64,000 nucleotides of DNA, from assembly GCA_937927725.1 (NCBI GenBank), contig CALBSE010000035.1:23908-87907 (forward strand), written 5' to 3'. The DNA comes from an uncultured Actinomycetes bacterium. Lineage in GTDB: Bacteria > Actinomycetota > Acidimicrobiia > Acidimicrobiales > Acidimicrobilacustridaceae. Positions 1 through 7,667 of this stretch are shown here, piece by piece; the stretch's first letter is position 1, and every line of letters starts with the position of its first letter. Below the pieces are notes generated by a model, which saw nothing but the letters and a program-made list of their open reading frames with translations, ran no database searches and was not told the DNA's origin. Both the position numbers and the translations under genes were made by a program.

Positions 1-1
1 T

Positions 2-460
2 GCTCGTCGACTTGCTCGCCAACTCGGTCGAACCTTCCCAATTATTTATGGCGGCAACGGACCAGGCGGAACCGCAGCCGAGTATTGGAAGACCCAGTTC
101 AACCAAAACGCGAAAGTCGCCGCCTTTTCGAATCAGGTACCTGAACTCACCCACGATGAAATCGCGGGTTGGGGCCAAGACGGCGATGTCACCCGTCAGA
201 TCTTTCAGGTCTTCCTGCTGCGTCACGATTTTGAACACCCGCAGGTATCGAGCCGACTTGCGGCTGTCGAAGAGGTGCTGGTGGAGGTCGTAGGCGCGGT
301 GCACGTTGTTGAAGCGGCAGGCGAAGGACTCTTGGCACAACTCTTTGACCTTGAGCTCATCGGCCAGTTCGTTTCGCTGCATGCTGCGGTTGAGCAGAGC
401 ATTGATCCCGGCCCGGTGCCGATCGTGTCGGAGATTGCGTCACGCGTCGGTGACGCCTGA
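2..460 (+). CDS. Phosphoglucose/phosphomannose isomerase, C-terminal part (5' partial)
   Basis: The open frame runs in from the window edge and ends at the TGA at 458-460, leaving 152 residues of the C-terminus. The first residues read as the second half of a SIS domain (IYGGNGPGGTAAEYWKTQFN), followed by NAKVAAFSNQVPELTHDEIAGW. That is the pattern of the bifunctional phosphoglucose/phosphomannose isomerase family, where the His/Glu around the THDEI segment belong to the active site. The helical C-terminal part (SRLAAVEEVLVEVVGAVHVVEA...) also fits. These enzymes interconvert fructose-6-phosphate with glucose-6- or mannose-6-phosphate in the cytosol. In mycobacteria relatives lie close to ahcY, as here. 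The start lies outside the window, so nothing can be said about its regulation. Confidence 0.75.
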   Translation, partial: ARRLARQLGRTFPIIYGGNGPGGTAAEYWKTQFNQNAKVAAFSNQVPELTHDEIAGWGQDGDVTRQIFQVFLLRHDFEHPQVSSRLAAVEEVLVEVVGAVHVVEAAGEGLLAQLFDLELIGQFVSLHAAVEQSIDPGPVPIVSEIASRVGDA

Positions 461-487
461 GCCGTCTAGACTCGGAACAGGCTGAAT

Positions 488-573
488 GCAGGGTCAGAGG
501 GCCACAGCCTCACAACTGGTCGTCACTGTCTCAATCTCTTCTTCAGAGGTTTTGTTTCGACGACCGACCCTGC
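488..573 (+). promoter_or_regulatory. Structured leader RNA candidate upstream of ahcY
   Basis: Four nested or adjacent helices can be drawn by eye. An 8-bp closing stem pairs 488-495 with 566-573. A 4-bp hairpin pairs 497-500 with 508-511. A 7-bp stem pairs 518-524 with 559-565 and stacks directly on the closing stem. A 7-bp hairpin (one G-U) pairs 533-539 with 545-551 around a 5-nt loop. The element ends 69 bases before the ahcY start. Between them (around 605-622) are two overlapping, mutually exclusive small hairpins built on CGGA/TCCG and GTCC/GGAC. It does not carry the SAM-I/IV GGCAACC box and does not match the SAH riboswitch consensus as I remember it. A ligand-sensing role is inference. 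Confidence 0.45.
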
Positions 574-642
574 CATTTGTGATTCGCCAATGATTCACCT
601 CTTGTTCGGATGTCCGTCCGGACCGCACAGAAAGTGCTGTAC

Positions 643-2106
643 ATGACCCTGACTGTTGACCGTTCTGATTCCGGTATTGATTACAAGGTTGCTGATCTCA
701 CCCTTGCCGGCTTTGGCCGCAAGGAAATTCAGCTCGCCGAGCACGAAATGCCTGGGCTGATGTCGCTGCGCGCGGAATACGCCGATAGCCAGCCGCTCGC
801 CGGCGCACGCATCGCCGGTTCGTTGCACATGACCATCCAAACCGCTGTCCTGATTGAGACGCTCACGTGCCTCGGTGCCGACGTGCGCTGGGTGAGTTGC
901 AACATTTTCTCCACCCAAGACCACGCTGCCGCGGCAGTTGTCGTTGGCCCGAACGGAACGCTTGAGCGTCCCAACGGTGTTCCGGTCTTCGCCTGGAAGG
1001 GTGAAACGCTCGAGGAGTACTGGTGGTGCACCGAGCAAATCCTTCGTTGGCCTGATGGCGGTGGCCCGAACATGATTCTCGACGATGGCGGCGATGCAAC
1101 GCTCCTCGTCCATAAGGGCGTCGAATACGAGCGCACCGGTGTTGTCCCTGATACCACCGAGGATGACTCCGAAGAGTGGGCAATTGTTCTTGATGTTCTT
1201 CGTCGCACCGTTGCGAACGAGCCACAGCTGTGGCACGGCATTGCTGCTGGCATCAAGGGTGTTACTGAAGAAACCACCACTGGCGTGCATCGTCTGTACC
1301 AAATGCACGAAGCGGGACAGCTGCTGTTCCCCGCCATCAACGTCAACGACTCTGTGACCAAGTCGAAGTTCGACAACCTCTACGGATGTCGACACAGCCT
1401 CATCGACGGACTTAACCGCGCAACCGACGTCATGATCGGCGGCAAGGTCGCTCTGGTTTGTGGCTACGGAGATGTCGGTAAGGGTTGTGCAGCGTCGCTG
1501 CGCGGACAGGGCGCTCGCGTCATCGTCACCGAAATCGATCCGATCTGTGCGCTACAGGCTGCGATGGAGGGCTATCAGGTCGCTCGTCTCGAAGATGTTC
1601 TCGACATTGTCGACATTTACGTGACCGCAACAGGAAACTTCAACATCATCACGGCAGAACACATGGCCAAGATGAAGCACCAAGCAATCGTCAGCAACAT
1701 TGGCCACTTCGATAACGAAATCGATATGGCGGGCCTGAAGAAGATGAGCGACGTGCAACGCGTTGTCATCAAGCCACAGGTTGACGAGTACGTCTTCCCC
1801 GACGGCCACTCGGTCATCGTGCTCGCCGAAGGTCGCCTCATGAACCTCGGGTGCGCCACGGGCCATCCGAGCTTCGTGATGTCGAACAGCTTCTCGAATC
1901 AGGTCATCGCCCAGATCGAGCTCTACGGCCACACGGACTTTTACGAAAAGAACGTCTACACACTTCCCAAGCATCTCGACGAGAAGGTGGCCATGCTCCA
2001 TCTCGACGCGTTGGGCGTGAAGCTCACAAAGCTCACAGAAGAGCAGGCGTCGTACCTCGGACTCCCGGTAACTGGTCCGTTCAAGTCAGACCACTACCGG
2101 TACTGA
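643..2106 (+). CDS. ahcY: Adenosylhomocysteinase (S-adenosyl-L-homocysteine hydrolase)
   Basis: This NAD-dependent cytosolic enzyme splits S-adenosylhomocysteine into homocysteine and adenosine, which relieves product inhibition of methyltransferases. The 487-residue product shows the family landmarks in order: [17 protein letters not shown] near the N-terminus, [14 protein letters not shown], the Rossmann motif GYGDVGKG at about residue 273, and the C-terminal KSDHYRY tail that reaches the NAD of the neighbouring subunit. An upstream in-frame ATG at 610 exists. I prefer 643 because AGAAAG lies 8 bases before it and because homologues begin close to the GIDYKVADL segment. The length is normal for actinobacteria. 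It is preceded by a strongly structured leader and followed by a clear terminator. Confidence 0.97.
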   Translation: MTLTVDRSDSGIDYKVADLTLAGFGRKEIQLAEHEMPGLMSLRAEYADSQPLAGARIAGSLHMTIQTAVLIETLTCLGADVRWVSCNIFSTQDHAAAAVVVGPNGTLERPNGVPVFAWKGETLEEYWWCTEQILRWPDGGGPNMILDDGGDATLLVHKGVEYERTGVVPDTTEDDSEEWAIVLDVLRRTVANEPQLWHGIAAGIKGVTEETTTGVHRLYQMHEAGQLLFPAINVNDSVTKSKFDNLYGCRHSLIDGLNRATDVMIGGKVALVCGYGDVGKGCAASLRGQGARVIVTEIDPICALQAAMEGYQVARLEDVLDIVDIYVTATGNFNIITAEHMAKMKHQAIVSNIGHFDNEIDMAGLKKMSDVQRVVIKPQVDEYVFPDGHSVIVLAEGRLMNLGCATGHPSFVMSNSFSNQVIAQIELYGHTDFYEKNVYTLPKHLDEKVAMLHLDALGVKLTKLTEEQASYLGLPVTGPFKSDHYRY

Positions 2107-2112
2107 TACCGT

Positions 2113-2160
2113 CCGGCTCGGCTGACGCCAATTGTGGCGACAGCCGAGCCGGTTTCGTTT
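2113..2160 (+). terminator. Rho-independent terminator after ahcY
   Basis: A perfect 12-bp stem (2113-2124 with 2141-2152) encloses a second hairpin (2126-2130 with 2135-2139). It is followed by TTTCGTTTT. It lies 7 bases after the ahcY stop and before the next gene, so it should separate the two transcripts. Confidence 0.85.
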
Positions 2161-2182
2161 TCCACCATCGCAGGGGGTCGTC

Positions 2183-2998
2183 ATGGAGCAGTTGTCGGGG
2201 AAAGTTGTTGTCGTTACCGGCGCAGCGAGTGGCATTGGCCTCGCACTCGCAAAGAAGTTCGGCGCGGAAGGCATGAAGGTCGTTATGGCCGACATCGAAG
2301 TACCTGCCCTCGAAGCGGCTGCTGCATCACTCCCGGATTCGGTTGAGCGGATCACCGTTGTGTGCGATGTCTCCAAAGGCGAACAGATCGACGCGCTTCG
2401 TGTCGCTGCAATCGACGCGTTCGGTGCAGTCCACCTGGTGTGCAACAACGCTGGTGTTGGTGGTGGTGGGGCGATGTCGGACATGAACATCGACGATTGG
2501 AAATGGGTTATCGATGTCGACCTCTGGAGCGTCATCCATGGGGTCCGTGTCTTCCTTCCTGGTTTGATCGAACAGGGCGAAGGCCACATCGTCAACACCG
2601 CATCGGTGGCGGGACTGTTCTCTGCCCCGTTCATGGGTCCCTACAACGTTGCCAAGTATGGCGTCGTCGCGCTTTCCGAGACGCTGTGTAACGAACTGGC
2701 GCTGCAGCAGTCACCGGTTGGCGTTTCGGTCCTGTGCCCTTCGTGGGTCAAAACAAAGATTGCGAGTTCGGTGCGCAACAAGCCGGGTGCTACTGCTGAA
2801 GAAGCAGACGCGCTTTCGGAGTTCGTGCAGCCGTTGATCGACGGCGGAATCGACCCCGAGCTCGTTGCCGATCGTGTCGTTTCTGCTGTGAAGAACAAAG
2901 AGTTCTGGATCATCACGCATGACGACACCCCGGCTGCTGTCACTCTTCGCACGCGATCAATTCTTGAAGGAACGAATCCTCCGCAACTTATGCACTAG
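2183..2998 (+). CDS. Short-chain dehydrogenase/reductase (SDR)
   Basis: A classical SDR of 271 residues, expected to oxidise or reduce a hydroxyl/keto group with NAD(P). Visible motifs are TGAASGIG for the dinucleotide (about residues 13-20), NNAG near residue 90, and the catalytic YNVAK with an upstream Ser (NTASVAG). The start at 2183 follows AGGGGG by 6 bases; a longer frame extends upstream but lacks a ribosome site and runs into the ahcY terminator. The C-terminal half (SSVRNKPGATAEEADALSEFVQPLIDGG) resembles SDRs annotated in lipid or xenobiotic metabolism. The substrate is unknown. The gene stands alone between ahcY and the comF-like gene. Confidence 0.9.
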   Translation: MEQLSGKVVVVTGAASGIGLALAKKFGAEGMKVVMADIEVPALEAAAASLPDSVERITVVCDVSKGEQIDALRVAAIDAFGAVHLVCNNAGVGGGGAMSDMNIDDWKWVIDVDLWSVIHGVRVFLPGLIEQGEGHIVNTASVAGLFSAPFMGPYNVAKYGVVALSETLCNELALQQSPVGVSVLCPSWVKTKIASSVRNKPGATAEEADALSEFVQPLIDGGIDPELVADRVVSAVKNKEFWIITHDDTPAAVTLRTRSILEGTNPPQLMH

Positions 2999-3094
2999 TT
3001 GCTCGGAAGGTTGCTGGCGAAAGTATCTGACGCAGTACTCCCCAGGGTTCGTCCGACTCATCACATGTTCATTGTCTCTCGTTACGTTGTGGCG

Positions 3095-3751
3095 ATGTTC
3101 GTACGCCTCCGGGTCTTTGTCGGCTCGCTTGTTGAACCGTTCTTTCCGATTCAGTGTCTTCGCTGCGGGCGTGAGGGGGGATCACCCTGTGCGGCGTGCA
3201 CTGCAGATTTCACTCCGGCGCATGGCGTGGCGGAGAGCGAGGACCTTGATGCCGTTGCGGGCCTCGTTGCCTACGACGACGTGTCGCGTCCCTTCGTCGC
3301 CGATCTCAAATTCCACGGCAAATGGGCGACGGCACGGGCGTTTGCTCCAGCGCTCGCCGCTCTGGTTGATGACTGCATTGGCGATGAGGGGCCTCTCCCA
3401 GTGCTGACCTGGGCACCTACGACGCCACAACGAGCCCGCCAGCGAGGGTTCGACCAAGCCGAAGTCATCGCTCGCGAAGTAGGTCGTCATTCCGGTCGGT
3501 CAGTGCGAAATCTCCTCTATCGATGTCCGGGTGCCCATCAGACTGGCCGGAGCCGCCGAGAACGAGCGAGCGGTATCTCGTTTCTTCCCAGGGGTTCAAC
3601 CGGGGCAGTCGTTGTGGTCTTCGACGATGTCGTGACGACGGGGGCGACGTTGAGTGCTGCAGCCAGGGCCCTTCGATCTGGGGGAGCAGCGGCGGTAGTG
3701 GGGGTCGCCCTCGCAGTGACTCCAGCGCGCCCCGCAGGCGGGACTCGCTGA
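3095..3751 (+). CDS. ComF family protein (phosphoribosyltransferase-like)
   Basis: About 218 residues. The N-terminus carries a probable zinc ribbon, CLRCGREGGSPCAAC. It is followed by the segment AYDDVSRPFVADLKFHGKW, the conserved RQRGFDQAE motif, and the PRPP-binding loop VVVFDDVVTTGATL near the C-terminus. This is the ComF/GntX layout, related to DNA-uptake ComFC proteins; the biochemical role in actinobacteria is not settled. The frame is open back to 2999 (TTG) and to an ATG at 3065. I chose the ATG at 3095 because it places the zinc ribbon at the usual distance from the N-terminus, but no good ribosome site decides it. In many actinobacteria comF, hpf and secA are consecutive; here hpf is absent between comF and secA. 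Confidence 0.85.
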   Translation: MFVRLRVFVGSLVEPFFPIQCLRCGREGGSPCAACTADFTPAHGVAESEDLDAVAGLVAYDDVSRPFVADLKFHGKWATARAFAPALAALVDDCIGDEGPLPVLTWAPTTPQRARQRGFDQAEVIAREVGRHSGRSVRNLLYRCPGAHQTGRSRRERASGISFLPRGSTGAVVVVFDDVVTTGATLSAAARALRSGGAAAVVGVALAVTPARPAGGTR

Positions 3752-3803
3752 TCAGCGAGGGTTCTCACCCTGTTCTCACCCCCCTCTGACCGTTCCCTCA
3801 GAG
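3744..3803 (+). other. Inverted and direct repeats between comF-like gene and secA
   Basis: A perfect 16-bp palindrome (3744-3759, CTCGCTGATCAGCGAG) overlaps the comF-like stop codon. It is followed by two copies of GTTCTCACCC (3761-3770 and 3772-3781) and a 6-bp hairpin (3784-3789 with 3798-3803). No T-run follows either hairpin, so a terminator is doubtful. The block lies within 90 bases of the secA start and could hold its promoter or operator. Confidence 0.4.
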
Positions 3804-3828
3804 AGGCATCGGTACACTTACCAACCTC

Positions 3829-6552
3829 ATGGGCATTCTCGACAAGATTCTCCGCGCCGGCGAGGGCAAAAAGGTTCGGGCTATTGAAGCTCTCGTTCCT
3901 GAAATCAACGCGCTCGAACCCGAAATTGAACGTCTCTCCGATGACGCCTTGGCTCATCGAACGGTGGAATTCCGTGAGCGACTGGCCAATGGTTCCGACC
4001 TTGAGGACATCCTCGTCGAGGCGTTTGCAACCGTCCGCGAGGCGGCTCGACGTGAAATCGGACAGCGCCACTACGACGTTCAGATGATGGGCGGCGCGGC
4101 GCTGCACTTTGGCTGGGTCGCCGAAATGAAGACCGGTGAAGGAAAGACCCTCGTGTCGACGCTTCCCGTCTATCTCAATGCACTCGCGGGCAAGGGCGTC
4201 CACGTGGTCACGGTGAACGATTATCTCGCTACTCGAGATTCCGAATGGATGGGTCGAGTTCATAAGCGCCTCGGCCTTTCTGTTGGTCTTGTCATCCCCG
4301 GAATGAACGACCCTGCAGTGAAGCGCGCTCAGTACGCGTGCGATATCACCTACGGAACGAACAACGAATTCGGCTTCGATTATCTCCGCGACAACATGTC
4401 GATGAGCCGTGCCGAACAGGTGCAGCGCGGGCACTCCTATTGCATCGTCGACGAAATCGACTCGATCCTCATCGATGAGGCTCGAACCCCGCTCATCATC
4501 TCTGGCCGTATCGCCGACGCCGCCAAGATCTACTACCAGTTTGCCTCGATTGTTCGCGGCCTCAAGCGCGATGTCCACTACGACGTGGACGAAGAAAAGC
4601 GAACTGTTGCTCCCACCGATGAAGGTGTCGAAGCGGTTGAACGAGCTCTCGGCGTCGTCAACATGTACGACGAGGTTTCTCAGAATCTCGTTCATCAACT
4701 GCAGGCGGCGCTTCGTGCAAAGGAGCTTTTCAAGCGCGATAAGGACTACGTCGTCCAGCACGGACAAGTAAAGATCGTCGACGAGTTCACTGGCCGCATT
4801 CTCGACGGCCGTCGATGGTCGGAAGGTCTACATCAGGCTGTCGAAGCCAAAGAAGGCGTGAAGATCGAAGAAGAGAATCAAACTCTTGCAACGATCACCC
4901 TTCAGAACTACTTCCGGATGTACGACAAATTGGCCGGTATGACCGGTACTGCCGAGACCGAAGCTTCCGAATTCCTCACGACGTACAACCTTCATGTCGT
5001 GCCGATTCCGACTCATCGTCCGATGGTTCGACTCGATAAGGGCGATCTCATCTACAAGAGTGAAGACGCGAAGTTCAACGCGGTTGTCGACGACATTGCT
5101 GCACGAAGCGAAGCCGGACAGCCTGTGCTCGTTGGCACGATTTCGGTTGAAAAGTCCGAGACATTGTCTCGCTATCTCAATAAGCGCGGTGTTGCGCACG
5201 AGGTACTCAACGCAAAGCTTCATTTCCGCGAAGCCGACATCGTTGCGCAGGCCGGACGCCTCGGCGCCGTAACCGTGGCCACCAACATGGCTGGTCGAGG
5301 CGTCGACATCCTCCTCGGCGGCAATGCTGAAGGCCTCGCTGCGCGTGACCTCGCTGCGGAAGGTCTCGATCCCGAAACCGAAGAAGGACAAGCCAGGCTC
5401 GCCGAGCTGATCGCGCTCCATGAGCCCGAGTGCCGTGAAGGTGGAGCGAAGGTCCGCGAACTCGGTGGCCTCTATGTTCTCGGCACTGAGCGTCACGAAA
5501 GTCGCCGAATCGACAATCAGTTGCGTGGTCGTTCCGGGCGTCAGGGCGATCCCGGTGAAAGCCGTTTCTATCTCTCGTTGGAAGATGACCTCATGCGGTT
5601 GTTTGCCACAGGCGCCATGAACTGGGTCATGGGCAAGACGCTCGATGACGATGTGCCGATCGAAGCGAAGATGGTGAGTAAAGCCATCGAACGTGCTCAG
5701 AACACGGTGGAACAGCGCAATGCTGAAATCCGTAAAGATGTGCTCAAGTACGACGAGGTCATGAACGAGCAGCGCAAGGTGATTTACAAGCGCCGCGATC
5801 AGATTCTCGACAATGCCGATCTTCGCGACGAGGCCATGGGTTATCTCGCCGAAGCGATCGATTCGACCATTTCAACATTCTGCGTGAGCGACGAACGCAG
5901 CGAATGGGACCTCCACGGACTCCACTCCGAAGTTGCAGCGATGTGGCCGACCGAACTCACCGAGGAGATTCTTCACAACGCGTACAGCACTGATGATCTC
6001 TACGAAATCATCATGAGTGAGGCAACTGCCTACTACGAGCGCCGCGAAACCGAGTTTGGCGACGACACCATGCGCGAGGTCGAACGCCAAGTCATGCTTC
6101 GAATCATCGACCAGAAGTGGCGCGAGCATCTTTACGAGATGGACTACCTGCAGGAGGGCATCAACCTCCGAGCCATGGGGCAGAAGGATCCGCTCGTCGA
6201 GTGGCAGCGCGAGGGCTACGAGATGTTCGGCTCGATGATGGCTGCCGTAGCGAGCGATTTCGTGACCTACGTGATGCACGCTCATGTGACCGTCACTGAG
6301 CAGAACCCTGACAACGAGCCTCAGGTCTCGAATCTGCAGTACACGGCCCCTGTTGACCCGAGCGAGGCTCCGAGCGGCATGCAGGCGGCAGCACGTGCTC
6401 AGGCCGCCGCAGAAGGCCTCGAGGTACCTGAAGAGGCCTACGACGAGGTCTCAAACACGCCGACCGTCAAGAGTGACTGGGACAAGACCCCACGCAATGC
6501 TCCTTGCCCCTGTGGTTCGGGCAAGAAGTTCAAGGTCTGTCACGGCGCATGA
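3829..6552 (+). CDS. secA: Preprotein translocase ATPase SecA
   Basis: The motor ATPase of the Sec pathway, which pushes unfolded preproteins through SecYEG at the cytoplasmic membrane. The 907-residue product has the standard order: N-terminal DEAD motor with Walker A MKTGEGKT at about residue 100, DEID in IVDEIDSILIDEARTPLIISG, the preprotein cross-linking domain, the second motor domain (ATNMAGRGVDILLGGN and RGRSGRQGDPG), helical wing and scaffold. It ends with a SEC-C zinc-binding tail, CPCGSGKKFKVCHG. It is long enough and complete enough to be the housekeeping SecA1. Its last codons overlap the prfB start by 4 bases (ATGA), so the two are probably translated from one message. Confidence 0.98.
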   Translation: MGILDKILRAGEGKKVRAIEALVPEINALEPEIERLSDDALAHRTVEFRERLANGSDLEDILVEAFATVREAARREIGQRHYDVQMMGGAALHFGWVAEMKTGEGKTLVSTLPVYLNALAGKGVHVVTVNDYLATRDSEWMGRVHKRLGLSVGLVIPGMNDPAVKRAQYACDITYGTNNEFGFDYLRDNMSMSRAEQVQRGHSYCIVDEIDSILIDEARTPLIISGRIADAAKIYYQFASIVRGLKRDVHYDVDEEKRTVAPTDEGVEAVERALGVVNMYDEVSQNLVHQLQAALRAKELFKRDKDYVVQHGQVKIVDEFTGRILDGRRWSEGLHQAVEAKEGVKIEEENQTLATITLQNYFRMYDKLAGMTGTAETEASEFLTTYNLHVVPIPTHRPMVRLDKGDLIYKSEDAKFNAVVDDIAARSEAGQPVLVGTISVEKSETLSRYLNKRGVAHEVLNAKLHFREADIVAQAGRLGAVTVATNMAGRGVDILLGGNAEGLAARDLAAEGLDPETEEGQARLAELIALHEPECREGGAKVRELGGLYVLGTERHESRRIDNQLRGRSGRQGDPGESRFYLSLEDDLMRLFATGAMNWVMGKTLDDDVPIEAKMVSKAIERAQNTVEQRNAEIRKDVLKYDEVMNEQRKVIYKRRDQILDNADLRDEAMGYLAEAIDSTISTFCVSDERSEWDLHGLHSEVAAMWPTELTEEILHNAYSTDDLYEIIMSEATAYYERRETEFGDDTMREVERQVMLRIIDQKWREHLYEMDYLQEGINLRAMGQKDPLVEWQREGYEMFGSMMAAVASDFVTYVMHAHVTVTEQNPDNEPQVSNLQYTAPVDPSEAPSGMQAAARAQAAAEGLEVPEEAYDEVSNTPTVKSDWDKTPRNAPCPCGSGKKFKVCHGA

Positions 6553-7664
6553 GGGATTTCTCCGACGACCTCACCGACCTGCGTCGTCGGATCGACGAAG
6601 CGCGGGTCTACCTGCGCATCGACGAACTGCTTCTTTCGCGCCCACAACTCGAGACTGAAGCGAGCAGGCCCGATCTCTGGGACGACCCCGATCTTGCTCG
6701 CAAGATCAACGGCGAATTATCGGCATGTACCGAGGATCTTGAGCTTTACGAACAGTTGTCCTCGAGGATTGAAGATGCCGAAACTCTTCACGAACTCGGA
6801 CGCGAAGAGGGCGACGAGTCGGTCGAAACCGAGGTCGAGGAGGCCATGGCGACACTTGCGTCCGATCTTGGCGAACTCGAACTTCGTGCGCTCTTCACCG
6901 GCGAGTACGACGACACCAACGCAATCTGTGAAATCCAGTCAGGCGAAGGCGGCGCCGATGCGCAGGACTGGGCGAACATGCTTCTGCGCATGTTCCTTCG
7001 CTGGGCCGAGAAGCGTGGTTTCGAGGTTGAACTTGAAGAAGTCTCAGCAGGAAACGAAGCGGGAATTTCGTCTGCGACGTTCTTGGTGAACGGCAGGCAC
7101 GCATACGGGCGGCTTCGCTCTGAGCACGGCGTTCATCGACTCGTTCGAATCTCACCATTTAATGCACAGGGCAAGCGCCAGACGGCGTTTGCTGCACTCA
7201 AGGTGACTCCATTCCTCGAAGATGTTCCCGATATCGAGATTGATGAAAAAGATCTCCGCATCGATACCTACCGTTCCTCGGGTGCTGGTGGTCAGCACGT
7301 CAACGTGACCGACTCGGCTGTCCGTATTACGCATTTGCCGACGGGAATCGTTACGTCATGTCAGAACGAACGAAGTCAGCATCAGAACAAAGATCGCGCC
7401 ATGCAGATTCTGCGGGCGAAGTTGGCCGAACGTCAGCGTGAAGAGCGCCTGGCTGAACTTTCGAATATTCGCGGCGAACAGCGTTCAGTGGGATTCGGAA
7501 GCCAAATTCGTTCGTATGTCACTCAGCCCTACCAAATGGTGAAAGACCTTCGGTCAGGGTACGAAGTTGGAAACGTTGATGGAGTCTTCGATGGCGACCT
7601 CGACGGCTTCATGGAGGCGTACCTCCAGTGGGAACGAAGCGGCGCTGACACCGCCGGCGAATAA
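6549..7664 (+). CDS. prfB: Peptide chain release factor 2
   Basis: RF2 recognises UGA and UAA stop codons and triggers peptide release. The product of 371 residues shows the RF2 anticodon-like tripeptide SPF in VRISPFNAQGKRQTAF (near residue 202) and the catalytic GGQ in SSGAGGQHVNVTDSAV (near residue 247). It is read in one frame throughout; the programmed +1 frameshift that controls prfB in many bacteria is absent. A longer frame begins at 6504 inside secA, but the ATG at 6549 matches the normal N-terminus and gives the ATGA overlap with secA. The gene converges on the ABC-F gene with only 3 bases between the stops. Confidence 0.96.
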   Translation: MRDFSDDLTDLRRRIDEARVYLRIDELLLSRPQLETEASRPDLWDDPDLARKINGELSACTEDLELYEQLSSRIEDAETLHELGREEGDESVETEVEEAMATLASDLGELELRALFTGEYDDTNAICEIQSGEGGADAQDWANMLLRMFLRWAEKRGFEVELEEVSAGNEAGISSATFLVNGRHAYGRLRSEHGVHRLVRISPFNAQGKRQTAFAALKVTPFLEDVPDIEIDEKDLRIDTYRSSGAGGQHVNVTDSAVRITHLPTGIVTSCQNERSQHQNKDRAMQILRAKLAERQREERLAELSNIRGEQRSVGFGSQIRSYVTQPYQMVKDLRSGYEVGNVDGVFDGDLDGFMEAYLQWERSGADTAGE

Positions 7665-7667
7665 CGC

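Noticed and set aside
485..577. Assignment of the ahcY leader to the SAH or SAM-IV riboswitch class
   Set aside because: The helices are good, but the conserved GGCAACC and SAH core sequences are not found, so only a structured leader is claimed.
595..1395. 266-codon minus-strand frame opposite ahcY
   Set aside because: Shadow of the strongly conserved ahcY frame; no motif or ribosome site.
3538..4767. 409-codon open frame on the minus strand opposite the comF-like gene and secA
   Set aside because: It is antisense to two well-conserved genes, shows no recognisable motif, and arises from the codon bias of the real frame.
6549..6640. Programmed frameshift in prfB
   Set aside because: The reading frame is continuous from the ATG and no CTTTGA slippery stop was found at the expected position.
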